Source: Sulfurovum sp. (lineage in GTDB: Bacteria; Campylobacterota; Campylobacteria; Campylobacterales; Sulfurovaceae). From it: a stretch of 7,367 nt of DNA. Below, in pieces: positions 1 to 5,772 of this stretch. Every line of letters starts with the position of its first letter. The first letter of the stretch is position 1. Under the pieces are notes generated by a model. That model saw only the letters and a list, made by a program, of their open reading frames with translations, made no database searches and was not told where the DNA came from. A program made the translations under genes and the position numbers. Location of the stretch: NCBI GenBank assembly GCA_015663065.1, contig DQSX01000060.1, positions 1 to 7,367 of the forward strand. Direction: 5' to 3'.

Positions 1-878
1 ACATCCACAATATACTTCAAAGTCAAAGGTATGTCATTTAAATACCCCTCTTTCCCATCACGCAGATGCAGTCTTGAGAAGATGCCGAGTATTTTAATGT
101 GTCGTTGCAGTCCCATAAGATCGAACCAGCGCATAAAGGTTTCATCATCTACATCCAAACCTTTAGCATCTCTAAAACTCAGCGCCATCTGTTTCACATC
201 ATAAGGGTCCAGTTCCACATAAACATCACGCAGTAAAGAGACCAGGTCATAAGTTACCGCACCAACTCTGGCATCCTGATAGTCTATGACTACGATCTTC
301 TCATCACAGGGTGAGATCATAAGATTGCGTGAGTGGTAGTCTCTGTGTACAAATACATCTTGCGGCTGTACAAGTACTTCTTCTGTAATATATTTTAACG
401 CAGAAGAGATCGTTTGTTTTTGCGTATCATCCAGTGTCAAGCCTAAATACTTTTCAAGATACCACTCCTGCATCAAATCCATCTCAAAACGCAAAAATGC
501 AGCATCATAGAGAGGAAGATCTTCTCTATCTGTATTTTGCATTTTAACGATCGTATCGATGGCTTGTCTGTAAAAGTGTTCATAGTCATCATCGATCATA
601 TCTGCCAAATGTCTGTTGCCTATGTCTTCCATGAACAAGAAGCCTTCAGCTCTGTTATAGGTGTTGATCTTAGGTACCCTGACCCCCGCTTCATACAAAC
701 GGTGTTCTATCTCTATGTAAGGGGCCAAAGACTCTTTTTGTGCAGAAGCATCCATCACCATACCTGAATGCATAGAACTCTTGAGTCTGTAATACTTGCG
801 AAAGCTTGCATCGGTAGAGACTGCTTCGAGTTCTCCCTCACAGTCAATGCTCTCTAACCACGCTTTTAATTTATTCAT
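1..878 (-). CDS. amgK: AmgK-type anomeric MurNAc/GlcNAc kinase (partial, 3' end beyond window)
   Basis: Sugar kinase of the aminoglycoside-phosphotransferase fold (COG3178). In Pseudomonas AmgK phosphorylates the anomeric hydroxyl of MurNAc or GlcNAc, and MurU then makes UDP-MurNAc. The frame is open for 292 codons and leaves the window without a stop. Visible family marks: TDASFRKYYRL (residues 22-32), VMDAS (41-45), MEDIG (83-87), the catalytic loop HRDYHSRNLM (178-187, Asp180 as catalytic base, Asn185), the metal-binding IDYQDARVGAVTYDLVSLLRD (split here as IDYQD 198-202 and TYDLVSLLRD 209-218), and the late block DLMGLQRHIKILGIF (253-267). The family is about 330-340 residues, so roughly 40 are missing. 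The ATG at 878 overlaps the end of anmK by 8 bases and has GGGAGG just upstream, so the two are translationally coupled. Placement beside anmK supports AmgK over a generic phosphotransferase. Confidence 0.88.
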   Translation of the reverse strand, partial: MNKLKAWLESIDCEGELEAVSTDASFRKYYRLKSSMHSGMVMDASAQKESLAPYIEIEHRLYEAGVRVPKINTYNRAEGFLFMEDIGNRHLADMIDDDYEHFYRQAIDTIVKMQNTDREDLPLYDAAFLRFEMDLMQEWYLEKYLGLTLDDTQKQTISSALKYITEEVLVQPQDVFVHRDYHSRNLMISPCDEKIVVIDYQDARVGAVTYDLVSLLRDVYVELDPYDVKQMALSFRDAKGLDVDDETFMRWFDLMGLQRHIKILGIFSRLHLRDGKEGYLNDIPLTLKYIVD

Positions 879-1950
879 ATATTCCTCCCAGGATGGCATT
901 GTCACAGGCACCGGTGACATCTTTTAAATTTACTTTTTCTTTATGTACACGCTTATACGCCAACCAGGCAAAAGTCATGGCTTCTATGTAGTCTGCGTTG
1001 GCTGCTATAGCAACTTCAATATTTGGCATCAGTTGCTTAATGCGTTCCACAAGGAAGCTGTTTTTAGCCCCGCCGCCGCAAAGCAGTACCAGGTCTCTGT
1101 TAAAGTGTAACACTTCATTGCTAATACTCAGTGCGGTAAGCTCAAGCAGTGTTCTTTGTACATCTTCAGGGGTATGCGTTTTGCCTTCAAGCATAGCATC
1201 CAACCAGCTTGCATTGAACTTTTCTCTCCCTGTACTTTTAGGATACTTCTGTGAAAAATAGTCATCGGACATCATCTTGTCTAAAAGCCTATAATCCACT
1301 CTGCCGGACCTTGCCCACATACCGTCTTTGTCATAGCCAAGTCCTTCATGCCGGGCCATCCACAAGTCCATAAGCACATTTCCGCAACCAGTGTCATAAC
1401 CTATAAGCTTGTCATTAACGCTATCTGCAAGCACAGTAATGTTTGCCATACCGCCAATATTGACAATGGCTACATCCTGGGCTAAAGAAGCAAAGAGAAA
1501 TTCATGAAAAGCCGGAGCAAAAGGTGCACCCTGTCCACCCAAAGCCACATTTTTTCGCCTAAAGTCCGACACCACAGCTATACCGCTCTTTACACTGACA
1601 ATGTTCGGGTCACCCAGTTGCATAGAAAAAGGATACTTTCCTTGAGGGTCATGCCAGAGTGTTTGCCCATGCAAACCTATGGCTGCAATAGTCGATACAT
1701 CTATATTTTCACGTATCAGCAATGCACCAACTGCCTGTGTAAACAAAAGTGCCAAACGATGGTCTATCTGCCCAAAAGCTTCTAAAGTACTTTTGCCTTC
1801 GATCATATTCAAGATGTCAGTTTTGAGTTCCAAAGAGAGAGGAAATTCAAGAGAAGCCATCAGATCACAAGAGTGAGCATCTATTTCACAGAGTACTACA
1901 TCTACAGCGTCCAATGAAGTTCCGGACATAATGCCTATATATTTTTCCAT
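871..1950 (-). CDS. anmK: Anhydro-N-acetylmuramic acid kinase
   Basis: Cytoplasmic kinase that opens the 1,6-anhydro ring of anhydro-MurNAc and phosphorylates it with ATP to MurNAc-6-phosphate, a core step of peptidoglycan recycling. Length 359 aa is typical for AnmK. Motifs: the N-terminal phosphate loop GIMSGTSLDAVDVVL (residues 6-20), GLHGQT (92-97), DFRRKNVALGGQGAPFAP (129-146), the active-site DTGCGN (186-191, with Asp186 matching the catalytic Asp of characterised AnmK), CGGGAKN (291-297), the late Glu in EAMTFAWLA (323-331) and TGA...AILGGIY at the C terminus. The usual DTGPGN reads DTGCGN here, a small deviation. The ATG directly follows the symporter stop (TAA-ATG), with GAGAGG about 8 bases upstream of it, and the 3' end overlaps amgK. 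Family assignment is secure; flux onward needs a MurNAc-6P phosphatase or MurQ not present in this window. Confidence 0.96.
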   Translation of the reverse strand: MEKYIGIMSGTSLDAVDVVLCEIDAHSCDLMASLEFPLSLELKTDILNMIEGKSTLEAFGQIDHRLALLFTQAVGALLIRENIDVSTIAAIGLHGQTLWHDPQGKYPFSMQLGDPNIVSVKSGIAVVSDFRRKNVALGGQGAPFAPAFHEFLFASLAQDVAIVNIGGMANITVLADSVNDKLIGYDTGCGNVLMDLWMARHEGLGYDKDGMWARSGRVDYRLLDKMMSDDYFSQKYPKSTGREKFNASWLDAMLEGKTHTPEDVQRTLLELTALSISNEVLHFNRDLVLLCGGGAKNSFLVERIKQLMPNIEVAIAANADYIEAMTFAWLAYKRVHKEKVNLKDVTGACDNAILGGIYE

Positions 1951-3492
1951 TTATCGTTTCCTCTCTGTAAATCCATTACTCTTCCCCATCATCATAATCA
2001 CAAAAGCCACCGCTGTTCCCCCAAGTATCTGCCAGGCAAATCCAAGTTTGAAATCTAACACTGCACCCAACACATAAGGTTGAAGCAACAATACAGTCAT
2101 AAAACCGCCAAGAAGTGCCAGAGGAACTGTTCTTGCATTTCCACGTTTGGTAAATATGGCTGCTCCAAAGACACCAAGAAGCCCTGTATAGGCAAAAGCC
2201 ATCACACCAAGGGCAAAGCTTAGCAAAGGCAGTTCTGTGTAACGCTGCCAGTAGTAGGAGAGCATGGCCATGAGTGAGAGTGCAACTGCGAAGAAGAGTA
2301 CTGCATTACGCCCTGCTTTTACAAAGTGCATTTCATCTACATTGCTTCCATCACTATTACTTTTTGCCTGTTTCCAAGGTTTGTAGAGGTCTTCTATGGC
2401 AACAGAAGACATGGCACCCAAGACAGAGTTAGAGCTTGATAAAGCTGCAGCAACTGCACCTACAGTCACAAGTCCCCTCATCCCTTCGGGCATTTCATGC
2501 AAGATGTAATACATGAAAATAGTGATCTTCTCTCCTTCAAACTTCTGTACTACTTCTGTACTGAGTCCAGAGAGTTCCGGGTGCTGGTAAAAAAGGTAAA
2601 GCAGCAGACCGATCATTAAAAAAAGAATGGCCACAGGGATAGTAAGATAGATACTCATCATCAGTGAACGCTGTGCCTCTTTGTCAGACTTGCAGGTCAA
2701 AGCCCTTTGTGTCATGTCCTGATCCAATCCATACGCAGCGATGTTCAACAACAGCCATCCGCCAAGCAGTGCCCATACTGAAAAACCGCCTGAGAGCGAC
2801 CAGTCAAGCACTCTTAATTTATGGTCTGCCTGCAAAGTACTGACTACGGTTGAAAAGTCTGTGTTTATCGCGACATAGAGGTAAATAAGTACAGCTAACC
2901 CTGCACCAATGTAGGTAATGGCTTGAATGATATCTGAAAAAATAACCGATTTCACCCCACCAAAATAGGCATAAGCCAAAGCACCTAACATCAAAATTGC
3001 AATGGAGATCGCAACATGCATAGGGGTAATGTCTAAAAAGAGTATCATAGAGATGGCCAATGCACCAATGTAGAGTCTGGCTCCGGATGCAAAAAGACGA
3101 CCTACGAGGAACATGACTCCTGCCTGCTTTTTAGCTGACTCACCATAACGTTTCTCAAGCAGTTCATACACGGTCACAGCATTAATGGCATAAAAACGTG
3201 GAATGAGTACTTTGGCTACAAAGATGATGGCTAAAAACGCGGAGAGATAAAACCCAATGAAGGTAAGATCTTTAGAATAAGAGTACTCAGGTCCTCCAAG
3301 AAAAGTGGCTGCGGACTGTGAAGTAGCCAGTACTGACATAGCCACTGCAAACATAGGAACAGAGTTTCCACCTACAAAATAATCCCGGGTACTTTTTACT
3401 TTTACACGGGAAAGAAGTACCGAAGTAACGGTTAATACTAAAAAATATGCAAAAAAGATACTCCAGTCAAGCGTGCTGAATGCTGAATTCAT
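1951..3492 (-). CDS. Sodium:solute symporter (SSS family), candidate amino-sugar importer
   Basis: Inner-membrane secondary transporter of the SSS/SLC5 family, 513 aa with about 13 hydrophobic segments, the usual size and layout. Recognisable regions: YFVGGNSVP (38-46) after the first helix, SQSAATFLGGP (58-68) at the unwound TM1 region, AYFGGVKSVIFSDIIQ (175-190), GLDQDMTQRALTCKSDKEAQ (255-274, the family's QR loop) and AAALSSSNSVLGAMSSV (348-364), the serine-rich stretch where SGLT-like proteins bind Na+. It sits between a peptidoglycan amidase and anmK: its ATG overlaps the amidase stop by one base (TAATG) and its TAA abuts the anmK ATG. No good SD precedes the ATG, so translation probably relies on coupling. 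Family membership is clear. The substrate is not visible in the sequence; anhydro-MurNAc or a related disaccharide is inferred from the neighbours only. Confidence 0.9.
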   Translation of the reverse strand: MNSAFSTLDWSIFFAYFLVLTVTSVLLSRVKVKSTRDYFVGGNSVPMFAVAMSVLATSQSAATFLGGPEYSYSKDLTFIGFYLSAFLAIIFVAKVLIPRFYAINAVTVYELLEKRYGESAKKQAGVMFLVGRLFASGARLYIGALAISMILFLDITPMHVAISIAILMLGALAYAYFGGVKSVIFSDIIQAITYIGAGLAVLIYLYVAINTDFSTVVSTLQADHKLRVLDWSLSGGFSVWALLGGWLLLNIAAYGLDQDMTQRALTCKSDKEAQRSLMMSIYLTIPVAILFLMIGLLLYLFYQHPELSGLSTEVVQKFEGEKITIFMYYILHEMPEGMRGLVTVGAVAAALSSSNSVLGAMSSVAIEDLYKPWKQAKSNSDGSNVDEMHFVKAGRNAVLFFAVALSLMAMLSYYWQRYTELPLLSFALGVMAFAYTGLLGVFGAAIFTKRGNARTVPLALLGGFMTVLLLQPYVLGAVLDFKLGFAWQILGGTAVAFVIMMMGKSNGFTERKR

Positions 3493-4169
3493 TATTTCGC
3501 TTTAGGAGGTGTTTTCAAATGAAGGTCATTGGTTGCTTTTCTCATCTCTGACATGAACTTTTTACCCGGATCCGACTTTACCGTTCTGTAGCCTTTGTCT
3601 TTTTCCAACCAAAGCGATGTACTTTCCATCTGTCTGTATTCATGGTGACCTATGAGGTACTCAATACTTGGGTATTTGGCTTTGAGGTAACGGATCAATG
3701 CAATATTGGCTTTACGTTGCGCTTTGGTAAGGTCATCTTTTTTGTTCCCTTTCCCTCCTACATTCTCCACACCGATACTTGAGTAGTTCAGACCAATAAC
3801 ATGACGCGCCATCCAGTTCTCCGGCATCAAACGGTAGATCGTTCCATCACGTGCCACAAGAAACTGTGCAGAGACATTGAGTGCAGAGGCTTTGGCAATG
3901 TCTTTTCTGTCAGTGAGGAGTTTTTGAGGCTGCAGACGTTTGAACGATTTATTAAAAGACATTTCCGCTGTCCAGTGAAGCACAATGATCTTAGGGGTGA
4001 TCTTAATGCTGTTGACCTTTTTCCCGTAGTGTTCTTTAATATAGGCTTTGGTCAGAGAGATACGCTCTTTTCCAAAATCGATGGGTTTGTCTATAATCTT
4101 TAGATCAAGCGGGTTCTGTGCAAAAGTTAGCGTTAATAATGAAAGTGTAAACAGCAGTGTTTTTGTCAT
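3492..4169 (-). CDS. Exported N-acetylmuramoyl-L-alanine amidase (Amidase_2/AmpD-like)
   Basis: Zinc amidase that cleaves the bond between MurNAc (or anhydro-MurNAc) and the stem-peptide L-alanine. Length 225 aa. Residues 1-17 form a Sec signal peptide (MTK, a hydrophobic core, then TFA before QN); there is no lipobox cysteine, so a soluble periplasmic enzyme is expected, unlike cytosolic AmpD. The Amidase_2 domain spans about 55-205. By comparison with AmpD, His65 (VLHWT), His175 (IGHHEYR) and Asp200 (KSDPG) are the zinc ligands, Glu135 (SIGVENVG) and Lys198 the catalytic pair; all are present. An insert of about 12 residues after GHHEYR (MESTSLWLEKDKGY) lengthens the usual loop before the KSDPG motif. 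The C-terminal tail is lysine- and proline-rich. The ATG has GAGGA nine bases upstream. It opens the recycling cassette, 36 bases after the preceding gene. AmiD-like or anhydro-specific activity cannot be told apart from sequence. Confidence 0.9.
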   Translation of the reverse strand: MTKTLLFTLSLLTLTFAQNPLDLKIIDKPIDFGKERISLTKAYIKEHYGKKVNSIKITPKIIVLHWTAEMSFNKSFKRLQPQKLLTDRKDIAKASALNVSAQFLVARDGTIYRLMPENWMARHVIGLNYSSIGVENVGGKGNKKDDLTKAQRKANIALIRYLKAKYPSIEYLIGHHEYRQMESTSLWLEKDKGYRTVKSDPGKKFMSEMRKATNDLHLKTPPKAK

Positions 4170-4205
4170 AAAATAAATCCTCGTAACTAATTGAACTTAT
4201 TTTAT

Positions 4206-4751
4206 CTAATCTTGGCTATGGTTCTCTTTTTGTGTTACCAGAATAGTAACAATGATCATAGGCGGAAGGCTTAAGGCAAGCAGGTAGGAGGGTATATGTA
4301 AAAGGCCCTGACGGTTCAGATACATGAACCCTAAGATGAGTAGAGCATAGGCACCCAGTCTATAGAGTGACAAGGCAGCTTTCGTATCTTTAAGGGTTTG
4401 CCCCAAAGAGCGCCTGTTCTTTTTAAGATTTTTCCTCTCCTCTTTAACTACCTCTGCGAGATCCACTTCTTCTTCACTCTGCATTACTTCTTCAGAGTAA
4501 AGGTCATAAGGGTCTTCAATCTTGTCAATGACATCTTTGGAGTCATCCATGGTGACGATGCCATGCTCTATCCGTGTGTTTACCATACGTCTGTAAGAGA
4601 TGACCGAAGCGATCATAATGAGCGTAGCCGAGATGAAGCCTATTTGTGTATTGTAGACCCAGACTTTTCCTCCTAAGAGTAGTGATCCTACAAGAAGCAG
4701 TAGATCTACGGCAAGAAGTACTTTTACTATCTTGATACTAGTACTTTTCAT
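4206..4751 (-). CDS. Unrecognised four-helix membrane protein with charged central region
   Basis: I do not recognise this family. The open frame reaches back to 4856, but that start would overlap atpZ by 119 bases and add a non-hydrophobic leader. The ATG at 4751 has GAGGA five bases upstream and yields 181 aa with only a 14-base overlap, so I prefer it. The layout is two hydrophobic segments (about 6-27 and 34-52), a hydrophilic centre (about 53-128) and two further segments (about 130-146 and 151-172). The centre is first acidic (SEEEVDLAEVVKEER) and then basic (KNLKKNRR), helical in character and possibly a coiled coil. It follows atpZ with overlapping frames, so a shared role at the membrane is plausible but unproven. 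The stop is TAG at 4206-4208. Confidence 0.75.
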   Translation of the reverse strand: MKSTSIKIVKVLLAVDLLLLVGSLLLGGKVWVYNTQIGFISATLIMIASVISYRRMVNTRIEHGIVTMDDSKDVIDKIEDPYDLYSEEVMQSEEEVDLAEVVKEERKNLKKNRRSLGQTLKDTKAALSLYRLGAYALLILGFMYLNRQGLLHIPSYLLALSLPPMIIVTILVTQKENHSQD

Positions 4752-5046
4752 CTTCATCCTCATCATCTTGCGTTTGGCGCTTGCTGTAGTTATACTTTGG
4801 ATCGTTTGCCAATTCATCAAGTGATCTTTTCTGTTTGTCATAAGCTTTATAGACATTCAGTATCGCTGCAGCCACACCAATGAATACACCTATCCAGAGT
4901 GTCCACCACATACCTGTAAGTTTTTGAAGTCCCAAACCTAACCCCACACCGATGAGTACAGCCACAACCATGGAGATGCCAAGACTTAAGCCATCTGCTG
5001 CATCTACTACTTTTTTAAATTTTGGCTCTTCTGTTTTCTTGTCCAT
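4738..5046 (-). CDS. atpZ: AtpZ/AtpI-family small membrane protein
   Basis: Small protein of 102 aa resembling the 'F0F1-ATPase subunit, ATPase_gene1' (AtpZ/AtpI) family, whose members aid c-ring assembly or Mg2+ handling of the ATP synthase. The N terminus is charged (MDKKTEEPKFKKV). Two transmembrane helices follow, about 20-41 with a glycine-rich GVGLGLGLQ face and about 47-66 (WWTLWIGVFIGVAAAILNV), separated by a short KLTGM turn, which is the family's typical hairpin. The C terminus is hydrophilic and ends in a run of Asp/Glu (DDEDEDEKY). No ATP synthase genes are in view, so this copy stands apart from an atp operon. It starts 7 bases after the half-ferritin stop, with an AGAGG about 11 bases upstream, and overlaps the next gene by 14 bases. 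The family call rests on size, hairpin and glycine pattern. Confidence 0.75.
   Translation of the reverse strand: MDKKTEEPKFKKVVDAADGLSLGISMVVAVLIGVGLGLGLQKLTGMWWTLWIGVFIGVAAAILNVYKAYDKQKRSLDELANDPKYNYSKRQTQDDEDEDEKY
4757..4761 (-). promoter_or_regulatory. Shine-Dalgarno GAGGA deciding the start at 4751
   Basis: On the minus strand GAGGA is followed by five bases and then the ATG at 4751-4749. It lies inside the last codons of atpZ, in the stretch encoding its acidic tail. This is the reason for choosing the 181-residue form of the downstream membrane protein over the longer open frame. Confidence 0.5.
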
Positions 5047-5053
5047 CTAAATG

Positions 5054-5263
5054 TTAAACCTCTGCTTGATCTTGCTCTATAAGATAATTATAGATACGTG
5101 TTGCATGCTCCTGCTCTTCCTGGTACTGTAACAGGAAGCAGTTTGCGGCCCCCGGAAAATCCTTTTTACTACAATACGCAGACATAGCCAGATAAAGATA
5201 AGCCGAGTAAAACTCATGGTTTAGTTGCACATTGAGTGCCTTGTTCATTTTTTTAGAGATCAT
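5054..5263 (-). CDS. Half-length ferritin-like protein (helices A and B only)
   Basis: The 69 residues match the N-terminal half of bacterial non-haem ferritin (Ftn): SKKMNKALNVQLNHEFYSAY, then the helix B segment QYQEEQEHA. Glu17, Tyr24, Glu50 and His53 fall at exactly the positions of the ferroxidase ligands and conserved Tyr of E. coli FtnA. The chain ends at the point where helix B passes into the BC loop, while full ferritins are about 165 aa and carry further ligands on helices C and D. There is no room for a second half: atpZ starts 7 bases downstream, and reading on past the TAA gives only about 12 unrelated residues. It may be a remnant left by deletion or a small protein that dimerises to rebuild a four-helix site, as two-helix encapsulated ferritins do. 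The SD is weak (TGGAT). The frame itself is intact. Confidence 0.7.
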   Translation of the reverse strand: MISKKMNKALNVQLNHEFYSAYLYLAMSAYCSKKDFPGAANCFLLQYQEEQEHATRIYNYLIEQDQAEV

Positions 5264-5292
5264 AGATATCCATTTTTAATTTTGATTTGCTA

Positions 5293-5301
5293 AGTATAAC
5301 A
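5293..5301 (-). promoter_or_regulatory. Possible internal promoter (extended -10) before the half-ferritin
   Basis: The minus strand reads TGTTATACT, an extended -10 (TGn followed by TATACT), in the 41-base gap between the YchJ-family stop and the half-ferritin start. A start point near 5286 would give a leader of about 22 bases. No -35 box is evident, which is common in this phylum. This is a weak, pattern-only call. Confidence 0.3.
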
Positions 5302-5304
5302 GAA

Positions 5305-5766
5305 TTACGATTTAAGCTTAGTCGCACAGCAGCGTTTGTATTTTTTACCGGAGCCGCAAATACAGACTTCATTGCGTAAAATATTCACTCTGTCTTCATA
5401 AATGTCACCATCAACATATTTCCACATATCATTGACTTTCAAAAAAGCAGACTTTTCATGATGCATGTGCTGTTTGCCATCAAAGATGTAGTACGCTTTA
5501 AACTCCACCGTCTCTTCTGAATATTCTACAATTTCAAGATGTTGCCAGGTGCTGTTGTCCGCCCAGTCCTGGATGAACTTTAACTCTTCATCACTCCAGG
5601 TGTGGTCATGTATGGTCGCTTGCAGATAGTTCACATCACCCAGACAGTAAGCTGAGTAACGTGAACGCATAAGAGACAAGGCTGTAGGTGCCACTTGATG
5701 TACCCTTAAAATAGGTTCACAACATACTGAGAACTCCAATCCGCTTTTACAATAACACTTTTGCAT
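5305..5766 (-). CDS. ychJ: YchJ-family (UPF0225) protein with two SEC-C motifs
   Basis: Protein of 153 aa, matching the length of E. coli YchJ (about 152 aa). It carries a SEC-C zinc-binding motif at each end: CYCKSGLEFSVCC (residues 4-16) and CICGSGKKYKRCC (135-147), both CxC-x8-CC. The middle has the family's PTALSLMRSRYSAYCLGDVNYL block (about 27-48) and an NTF2-like segment with HDHTW, FKAYY and SAFLKVNDMWKYVDGD. SEC-C motifs bind zinc and in SecA contact SecB and ribosomes; the cellular role of YchJ itself is not established. It starts 6 bases after the hemL stop with an AAAGG about 10 bases before the ATG, so it is co-transcribed with hemL. Family assignment is firm, function unknown. 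Confidence 0.9.
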   Translation of the reverse strand: MQKCYCKSGLEFSVCCEPILRVHQVAPTALSLMRSRYSAYCLGDVNYLQATIHDHTWSDEELKFIQDWADNSTWQHLEIVEYSEETVEFKAYYIFDGKQHMHHEKSAFLKVNDMWKYVDGDIYEDRVNILRNEVCICGSGKKYKRCCATKLKS

Positions 5767-5772
5767 GAGAGC

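Noticed and set aside
537..767. Plus-strand 76-codon frame near the left edge.
   Set aside because: It lies opposite the amgK coding sequence, whose kinase motifs run through this stretch in the minus-strand frame.
3504..3551. On the plus strand a perfect AGGAGGTG sits seven bases before an ATG that opens a 10-codon frame (MKVIGCFSHL).
   Set aside because: It is antisense to the 3' end of the amidase; the SD-like string is the complement of its Thr-Pro-Pro-Lys codons and the frame stops at once. Chance is the simplest explanation.
4170..4203. AAAATAA and TTATTTT inverted repeat in the gap before the amidase, considered as a terminator or RNA switch.
   Set aside because: The stem is only A-U, 7 pairs with a 20-base loop, so it would be unstable; there is no GC stem with a U tract.
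4752..4856. Longer 216-residue form of the membrane protein starting at 4856.
   Set aside because: It would overlap atpZ by 119 bases, the added leader has no recognisable character, and the ATG at 4751 has a well-placed GAGGA.
5018..5053. Continuation of ferritin coding past the TAA, considered as readthrough or frameshift.
   Set aside because: The in-frame continuation (HLDGQENRRAKI, then stop) does not resemble the ferritin BC loop or helices C/D, and atpZ occupies the following bases.
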